From contig NZ_JACONT010000038.1 in assembly GCF_014358075.1 (NCBI RefSeq), positions 1 through 40,245 on the forward strand: 40,245 nt of DNA, read 5' to 3'. This document shows positions 35,433 to 40,245 of this stretch, one piece after another; position 1 is the first letter of the stretch; each line of letters starts with the position of its first letter. The DNA comes from Sphingomonas albertensis. Its GTDB lineage: Bacteria > Pseudomonadota > Alphaproteobacteria > Sphingomonadales > Sphingomonadaceae. Under the pieces are notes generated by a model. The model was not told where the DNA came from. It saw only the letters and a list, made by a program, of their open reading frames with translations, and searched no databases. The translations under genes and the position numbers were made by a program.

Positions 35433-35947
35433 CAGACGGTCATCGCCAGATCGTCGCGCATCGCCGCGCCGAGCCGGAACACGCGGGCGAGCACGAAGAT
35501 CATCACCACGCCGATCCATCCGGTGAAACCGGGAACCCACGTCGCATGTTCGACGCCGATGCGGTCGAGCATCAGCACGATTGCGCCGAAGACGAGGTCC
35601 AGCACCTGGATAGCGCACAACGCCCAACCGATCCTCTGAAGCCGGTCGGCATTGGCGACGACGAACGGATCACCAGCGCGCACGGTCTCGACGATCGCCA
35701 GCAGGCGACTGAAAAGCTGGTAGACGGCAGCGCAGACAGCGATGCTTATCACCGCAACGATGCGGAGGTACGCGACCGTCTCGGCGACGTGCTGGCCGTG
35801 ATATTTGGCGGAAATCTGGGTTGTGAGCGCGTCGCCGAACACGAACGACAAGATGATCGCGATCACGAAACCGATAGCGACCACCAAGTTCAACCAGTGC
35901 GCAAACCGTACAAGTCCGCTCGCGATGCCTAGAAATCGATCCTGCAT
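35432..35947 (-). CDS. DUF2975 membrane protein
   Basis: Integral membrane protein of 171 residues with four predicted spans. The ending MIFVLARVFRLGAAMRDDLA is typical of DUF2975, a family almost always paired with a small XRE regulator as here. Function is not known; by analogy with the pairing it may act as a membrane sensor or anchor for the regulator. First gene of a three-gene, overlapping operon under the promoter at 35961-36000. Confidence 0.85.
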   Translation of the reverse strand: MQDRFLGIASGLVRFAHWLNLVVAIGFVIAIILSFVFGDALTTQISAKYHGQHVAETVAYLRIVAVISIAVCAAVYQLFSRLLAIVETVRAGDPFVVANADRLQRIGWALCAIQVLDLVFGAIVLMLDRIGVEHATWVPGFTGWIGVVMIFVLARVFRLGAAMRDDLAMTV

Positions 35948-35960
35948 GCCACCCTCCGCT

Positions 35961-36000
35961 TATCGAAAAACGATATGTATCGTTTATCGATAAACGTCAA
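35961..36000 (-). promoter_or_regulatory. Promoter with two operator copies for the DUF2975 operon
   Basis: Two 15-bp inverted repeats of the form TATCG-N5-CGATA lie at 35961-35975 and 35978-35992, 17 bp centre to centre. On the minus strand TTGACG (36000-35995) is a good -35 box, and ACATAT about 16 nt further on a plausible -10. One operator fills the -35/-10 spacer and the other covers the region just downstream of the -10, so binding would block transcription. The start codon of the DUF2975 gene follows 13 bp later. Confidence 0.7.
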
Positions 36001-36027
36001 GCGTGCGGTTTCTGCTGTCCGGTGCGC

Positions 36028-37374
36028 CTAGCGTTCGAACTCGGCACCGTGGGGGCGAACGGCAACGGTCGTGAACATGCGCGCGGGCGCGTCGAGCCAG
36101 AACGGGGCGAGCTTTGCGGAGTCGACGCGTTCGATGCCGACGACCCAGGCGCGCGCCGTCTGGGCGTCGTCGCCGGCGGTGGCGTAGAGGATGTTGGTGG
36201 CGACGACGGGGACGAACATCGGGCGGTCGGCGGCGGTCATCGTCTGGATCGCGTCGCGGGCGATGGCCACGACGGTGCGGATGGTGCGCGATTCGCCGGG
36301 TGCCAGCGCGAAGGGCGGCGTGGTCGGGCGACCGATCGGGGCGGCATTGAACCGGGCGAGATCGGTGTCCTGACCTGCGTGCGCGGTAAGGAGGGCGACG
36401 CCGGTGCGGACCGCCTCGGCTGGCGCAGTGCCGGCGTTGGTGACGACGAGTTCGCACTCGACGGTGGCGCTGAGGAGGTTGAGGCCGGCGCGCAAGGGGC
36501 GGAGATCGCAGGTGACGCGGGCTCGGGGGGCCGCTGGCGGCGGCGGGGGCGTTTTTGCACGGGGTTCGAGGAATTTCGGCGCAGCGATCGCGGTCGCGGG
36601 GACTGCTGCGACGGCAGGTGCTGCCGGCGTGGCTTTGGGCTCCACTGGGGTGGCGGCGGCGGCGGCGGGACGCGCAACGGGTTCGGGTGCGGCGGGCTCC
36701 GGTGTGGGCTCGGCGACGGTTTCGAGCTCCATTTGGTCCTGACGACGGCCGCGAGGTTTGCGGCGGAGTACCCACAGTGCGGCGAGCACCACGACGATGA
36801 CGGCGAGCGACAGCCAGAGCGGCATCGCCCTGCCCGTCTCCGGCGCGGCGATCGTCGGTTGCGAGGTCGGCGCGGGCGTCGCATCGGGTACGGTTTGCGG
36901 CGCGGGCTGCGGGGCTGCATCGGTAACCGGTGCCTCGGTCGGCGGCGGGGCCACCGTTGGCTCGGGTGCAGGTGTCGCTACCGGGGCAGGCTCGGCTACC
37001 CGGGCAGACTCGGCCGAGGTCGACGACCGTGCGGCGTCCGTGGCGTTGCGGGTCCGCGTTTCCGGTTCGTTGCGCGCGGCGGGACGTTCGGTCTTTGCCG
37101 CATTGGTCTTTGCCGCATTGGTCTTTTCGGTAGCAGGCTTATCCGTAGGGCGCGGGCTCGGCGTGCGCTGCGGTGTCGGCGTCTCGGTGGGCAGGACTAT
37201 CTTCGGCGCGTCGGGGATCGGGACGGTCGCGTTGGTCTGCGGCGCGGGGTTCGCCAGCCCTTCCAGTCCGCGAACGGGCGCGGTCTGCTCGGTCTGCGCC
37301 AGCGCCGGGCTCGCCGACGCGAGCATCGTCATGGTGGCGAGCAGGGCGGCCAAGGCCCCGCGGTCGGTCGTCAT
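36028..37374 (-). CDS. Hypothetical membrane-anchored, Pro/Ala-rich protein
   Basis: Protein of 448 residues from the ATG at 37374 (MTTDRGALAALLATMTMLAS); the frame continues upstream but a signal peptide with ALAQ cleavage at about residue 26 supports this start. Residues about 45-180 are a low-complexity Pro/Ala/Thr region. A single transmembrane helix (LWLSLAVIVVVLAALWVL, about 186-203) is followed by RRKPRGRR, so the rest would be cytoplasmic if the signal is cleaved. A second low-complexity linker leads to a C-terminal beta-rich domain with VTNAGTAPAEAVRTGVALL, reminiscent of CARDB/Ig-like folds. I do not recognise the family. It is divergent from the exported protein gene at 37759. Confidence 0.75.
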   Translation of the reverse strand: MTTDRGALAALLATMTMLASASPALAQTEQTAPVRGLEGLANPAPQTNATVPIPDAPKIVLPTETPTPQRTPSPRPTDKPATEKTNAAKTNAAKTERPAARNEPETRTRNATDAARSSTSAESARVAEPAPVATPAPEPTVAPPPTEAPVTDAAPQPAPQTVPDATPAPTSQPTIAAPETGRAMPLWLSLAVIVVVLAALWVLRRKPRGRRQDQMELETVAEPTPEPAAPEPVARPAAAAATPVEPKATPAAPAVAAVPATAIAAPKFLEPRAKTPPPPPAAPRARVTCDLRPLRAGLNLLSATVECELVVTNAGTAPAEAVRTGVALLTAHAGQDTDLARFNAAPIGRPTTPPFALAPGESRTIRTVVAIARDAIQTMTAADRPMFVPVVATNILYATAGDDAQTARAWVVGIERVDSAKLAPFWLDAPARMFTTVAVRPHGAEFER

Positions 37375-37601
37375 CGTCGAAAATCCCCTGCGCGCGGTCG
37401 TCGCGTCGTTGTGGGCGGGGGAGGCTGAACACGGCCCTACGGCAACCCGCGATGCGACGAGGCGCACCTGGGTAGCGGTGAGACGTGGGTGGGGTTGTGG
37501 TGGGGGTGGCCGATCGGGGGGCGGTGTGGCGTTCGTCGATGTAGTTGCCTTTGCCGCAGAGTGGGCGCCGAAGTAGCGGACACACAGCTGCGGTTTCGCG
37601 T

Positions 37602-37653
37602 GCCTCCCCCTCCGTCTGGCAAGGGCCAGCCACCTCCCCCTGGCGGGGGAGGA
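37602..37653 (-). repeat. Family A palindromic repeat, single unit
   Basis: On the minus strand CCTCCCCC/GGGGGAGG is followed by a second stem CTGGC/GCCAG, then GGAGGGGGAGG. It lies in the 384-nt gap between the divergent genes. No partner in inverted orientation is seen nearby. The rest of the gap holds no gene I recognise. Confidence 0.82.
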
Positions 37654-37758
37654 TTAGTGGGATCGGGCGGGCGGCGGGCTCAACTTGCCGCGGGGTTGCC
37701 CTATTCTCGACACCGGTACAGGCCATCGGGAATGCTTCCGACGACGAGATCGCCCGTG

Positions 37759-40143
37759 ATGATGCTTCGATTTCTTCCGTTCTGCGCGCTGGCAGCCGCC
37801 CTCGTGCCCGTGGCTGCGCGGGCCGACCCTGCGCCGTTCGACCTGACCGGGCCGACCCTGCGCGTCGCCGTGACGCATGGGACGACGACGCTGCCGATCG
37901 CGCGGGTGCCCAAGCTCGCGACCGGCGACCGCGTGTCGATCGCGGCGGATCTGCCAACCGGCAAGAAGGACGATGGCGCGCGCTATCTGCTGGTCGCGGC
38001 ATTCCTGCGGGGTGCGACCGAGCCGCCGCCGAAATCGTGGTTCTTCAAAGCCGAGACGTGGAAAGAGAAGAAGAACGCGCTCGCGTTGAAGGTGCCGGAG
38101 GGCGCGCGGCAACTTGTCGTGTTCCTGGTGCCGGAGAGCGGCGGGTTCGATGCGGTCGTGTCGGCGGTGCGCAAGCAGCCGGGAGCGTTCGTGCGCGCGG
38201 TGCAGGATCTCGACCAGGCGTCGCTCGATCGCGCGCGGCTCGATGCGTTTCTCGACGGGATCCATGCGCTGGAGCGGACGCGGCCCGAGCGGATCGAGGC
38301 GGTGTCGCCGTTGCTGTCGCGCAGTCTGGCAATCAAGCTGAAGGCGGAATGCCTCGATCTGGCGGCGGATCTGCAAGCCTCCTGCCTGACGCAAAGCCGC
38401 GATTCGCTGGTGCTGGCGGATGGGCAGAGTTCGACGCTGGCGGATACGCTGGTGGGTGCGCCGACCGATCTGGCATTGCAGTTGAGCGCGACGCCGGAGG
38501 GCGGGCTTGGGTATTACAGCCCGTATATCGGCGTGGTGCGCGATCTTGCGAAGATCTTCGGCGCGTTCCAGTCGACGCAGTTCCGGTATATTCCGGCGCT
38601 GGCGCGGGCGCATGACGATCGGCTGGCGCTGTTGCTGAATGCGGCGCCGTCGTTTGCGAGCCCGAAATCGGTGATGGTGGTCGCGATGCCGGTGATCGAG
38701 ACGGGCGCGCCGCAGACTCCGACGATGCGGCGGGCGGAGGCGGACCGACTGGTCTGTGCGGCGCGGCCCGACCTGGTTCTGCCGGTCGAGGGGGCGCCGC
38801 TGATCTATGCGACGAAGTTTGCGCACGACATGAGCTTGCGCGTGACGACGCCGCAGGGTGGCGTGGTCGAACTGCCGGTGCAGGCGGATGCCGAGCGTGG
38901 CGGGTATGTGCTCGATCAGGTCGGCATGCGGACCGCCGGGCTTGGCAGCGTGACCGATGCGACGTTGCATGGCCGCTGGGGGTTCACGCCGTTCGACGGG
39001 CCGCGGTTTCGGTTGCAGGTGCCGCGCGCCGGTGGATGGACGATGGTCGATACCGATCCCGAGAGCCTGGTCGTGGGCCGCGACAATGCGGTGGCGCTGG
39101 CCGGGCCGACGCCGAGTTGCGTTGAGGCGGTGACGCTGGTGAGCGATGCGGGTCAGGTGCCGCTCGCGTGGACGACGACGGGGGATCGGATCGGGCTGAC
39201 CCTGCCGCTGGCGAAGACCGCGCCGGGGAAACTGTCGCTGCTGGTGAAGCAATATGGCGTCGAGGCGCCGGACAAAATCGCGCTGACCGCGCTCGCCGAG
39301 GCGGGGCGGATCGATGGCCTGACGCTCTACGCGGGCGATACTGCGGGGACGCTGGCGGGGACGCGGCTGGATCTGGTGGCGTCGATGACCGTGGACGGCG
39401 TGGCGTTCAAGCCGGGTGAGGTCGTGCGGGCCGACAAGGTGGATCGGCTGGGGTTGGTCGCGGATACGGCGCCGGCGTTTGCGGCGGGTCAGGCGAAGAC
39501 GGCGCTTGTCACGTTGACGGATGGGCGAAAGCGGTCGGTGAAGTTCGTCGTCGCGGCGGCGCGGCCGAAGGCGACGCTGATCGCGAAGAGCGTTGCGGTG
39601 GCCCCCTCCCCCGGGCTTCCCATCGTGCTGGTCGGGGATACGGCGATCGCGCAGGATGCCCGACTGACGTTTTCGCTGCGCGCCGAGGGTACGCGGTTTT
39701 CCGCTGGCGATAGCGTCGAGATCGCGACGGCGGACGGGAAGACGACCACGAGTGTTTCGTCGGGGCGCGGGTTGACCGTGCAGGACGATCGGATCGCAGT
39801 GGCGACGGTCGAGCCGGGCAAGGCGCTTGGGGTTTCGGCGCATGGGCCGCTCAAGTGGCGACTGGTGCAGAATGGGGTCGCGGGCGACTGGGTGCCGTTG
39901 ACGACCCTGGTACGCGTGCCGGGTGTTACCGGGGTGACCTGTGCGGAGGCTTGCACGCTGGCGGGGACGGATCTCTTTTTGATCGAGTCGGTGGCGGCGA
40001 ATGCGGGGTTTGCGGAGGCGGCTCTGGTGCCGGAGGGGTTTACCGGGGGGGCGTTTGCGGTGCCGAAACCGGTTGGGGGGATGCTGTATCTGCGGTTGCG
40101 GGATGATCCAGGGGTGACGGCTACGGTGGCGGTGAAGAGCTAG
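37759..40143 (+). CDS. Hypothetical exported protein of 794 residues
   Basis: Large protein with a clear signal peptide (MMLRFLPFCALAAALVPVAA, then RA, cleavage before DPAPF). The mature part appears to be a chain of beta-rich domains with no transmembrane helix. Two Cys pairs (ECLDLAADLQASC near 200; TCAEAC near 738) could form disulfides in the periplasm. No catalytic motif is recognised. The ATG at 37759 is preceded by GTG and follows GACGAGAT; the open frame upstream includes a palindromic repeat and is not coding. Its neighbour on the other strand is also exported or membrane-anchored, so the two may act in the envelope together. Confidence 0.75.
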   Translation: MMLRFLPFCALAAALVPVAARADPAPFDLTGPTLRVAVTHGTTTLPIARVPKLATGDRVSIAADLPTGKKDDGARYLLVAAFLRGATEPPPKSWFFKAETWKEKKNALALKVPEGARQLVVFLVPESGGFDAVVSAVRKQPGAFVRAVQDLDQASLDRARLDAFLDGIHALERTRPERIEAVSPLLSRSLAIKLKAECLDLAADLQASCLTQSRDSLVLADGQSSTLADTLVGAPTDLALQLSATPEGGLGYYSPYIGVVRDLAKIFGAFQSTQFRYIPALARAHDDRLALLLNAAPSFASPKSVMVVAMPVIETGAPQTPTMRRAEADRLVCAARPDLVLPVEGAPLIYATKFAHDMSLRVTTPQGGVVELPVQADAERGGYVLDQVGMRTAGLGSVTDATLHGRWGFTPFDGPRFRLQVPRAGGWTMVDTDPESLVVGRDNAVALAGPTPSCVEAVTLVSDAGQVPLAWTTTGDRIGLTLPLAKTAPGKLSLLVKQYGVEAPDKIALTALAEAGRIDGLTLYAGDTAGTLAGTRLDLVASMTVDGVAFKPGEVVRADKVDRLGLVADTAPAFAAGQAKTALVTLTDGRKRSVKFVVAAARPKATLIAKSVAVAPSPGLPIVLVGDTAIAQDARLTFSLRAEGTRFSAGDSVEIATADGKTTTSVSSGRGLTVQDDRIAVATVEPGKALGVSAHGPLKWRLVQNGVAGDWVPLTTLVRVPGVTGVTCAEACTLAGTDLFLIESVAANAGFAEAALVPEGFTGGAFAVPKPVGGMLYLRLRDDPGVTATVAVKS

Positions 40144-40156
40144 CGTCCCACCCTGC

Positions 40157-40245
40157 GATCCTCCCCCGTCAGGGGGAGGTGGCTGGCTCTTGCCAGGCGG
40201 AGGGGGAGGTAAGCGAAACCGCCGCTCCGTGTCCTCCCCCTCCGT
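40157..40245. repeat. Inverted pair of family A palindromic repeats, cut by the window end
   Basis: The forward unit GATCCTCCCCC/GGGGGAGG with second stem CTGGC-TCTT-GCCAG is followed by a spacer GTAAGCGAAACCGCCGCTCC and the start of a reverse unit (TCCTCCCCCTCCGT). The spacer resembles that at 1432-1451, so paired units share more than the stems. Confidence 0.8.

Noticed and set aside
37654..39843. Minus-strand open frame of 729 codons
   Set aside because: Arg/His-rich shadow of the exported protein gene, which has a signal peptide and normal composition.

Overview
The window is a GC-rich alphaproteobacterial chromosome segment, most likely from Sphingomonas or a close relative. The ribosomal protein forms, the naturally Arg-88 form of S12 and the dense short palindromic intergenic repeats all point there. 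This placement is from sequence character, not from a database match.

Layout. (1) 1-4.1 kb, minus strand: an MHS-type MFS transporter, then a response regulator/histidine kinase pair, bounded by palindromic repeats. (2) 4.1-16.9 kb, minus strand: the S10-spc ribosomal block in the order rpsJ-rplC-rplD-rplW-rplB-rpsS-rplV-rpsC-rplP-rpmC-rpsQ-rplN-rplX-rplE-rpsN-rpsH-rplF-rplR-rpsE-rpmD-rplO-secY-adk. (3) 17.0-18.3 kb: an insertion between the S10 promoter and tuf. It holds a small DUF559 nuclease-like gene bracketed by inverted repeats and an unrecognised gene with a HEPN-like RHTLVH motif. (4) 18.3-22.9 kb, minus strand: the str operon rpsL-rpsG-fusA-tuf. (5) 23.2-25.4 kb: a GT-C membrane protein and an exported alpha/beta hydrolase, convergent. 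(6) 25.5-27.0 kb, plus strand: tRNA-Trp-secE-nusG. (7) 27.05-31.3 kb: an accessory island between nusG and rplK with a HigB/NadS-like toxin-antitoxin pair, a clearly A+T-richer two-gene DUF262 plus HEPN operon, and a terminase-small-subunit-like gene on the other strand. (8) 31.3-34.2 kb, plus strand: rplK-rplA and rplJ-rplL. rplL ends in an intrinsic terminator and rpoB does not follow. (9) 34.4-36.0 kb, minus strand: a DUF2975/XRE/membrane-protein operon with a double operator at its promoter. (10) 36.0-40.2 kb: a divergent pair of large exported or membrane-anchored proteins of unknown function.

The most striking find is a roughly 95-nt structured element present four times. It sits in sense orientation directly after fusA, nusG, rplA and rplL. 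All copies share short conserved linkers and three hairpins whose stems differ in sequence but keep pairing. I do not recognise it as a named RNA family. The copies lie where the str and beta operons change stoichiometry, so I infer a shared processing, stability or regulatory role.

Other points of note are the DUF262-HEPN candidate defence operon, the repeat-bracketed DUF559 unit, a Gly/Arg-rich N-terminal extension on ribosomal protein S5, Arg-88 in S12, and candidate regulatory RNAs in the rpsJ-rplC and rpsL-rpsG spacers.
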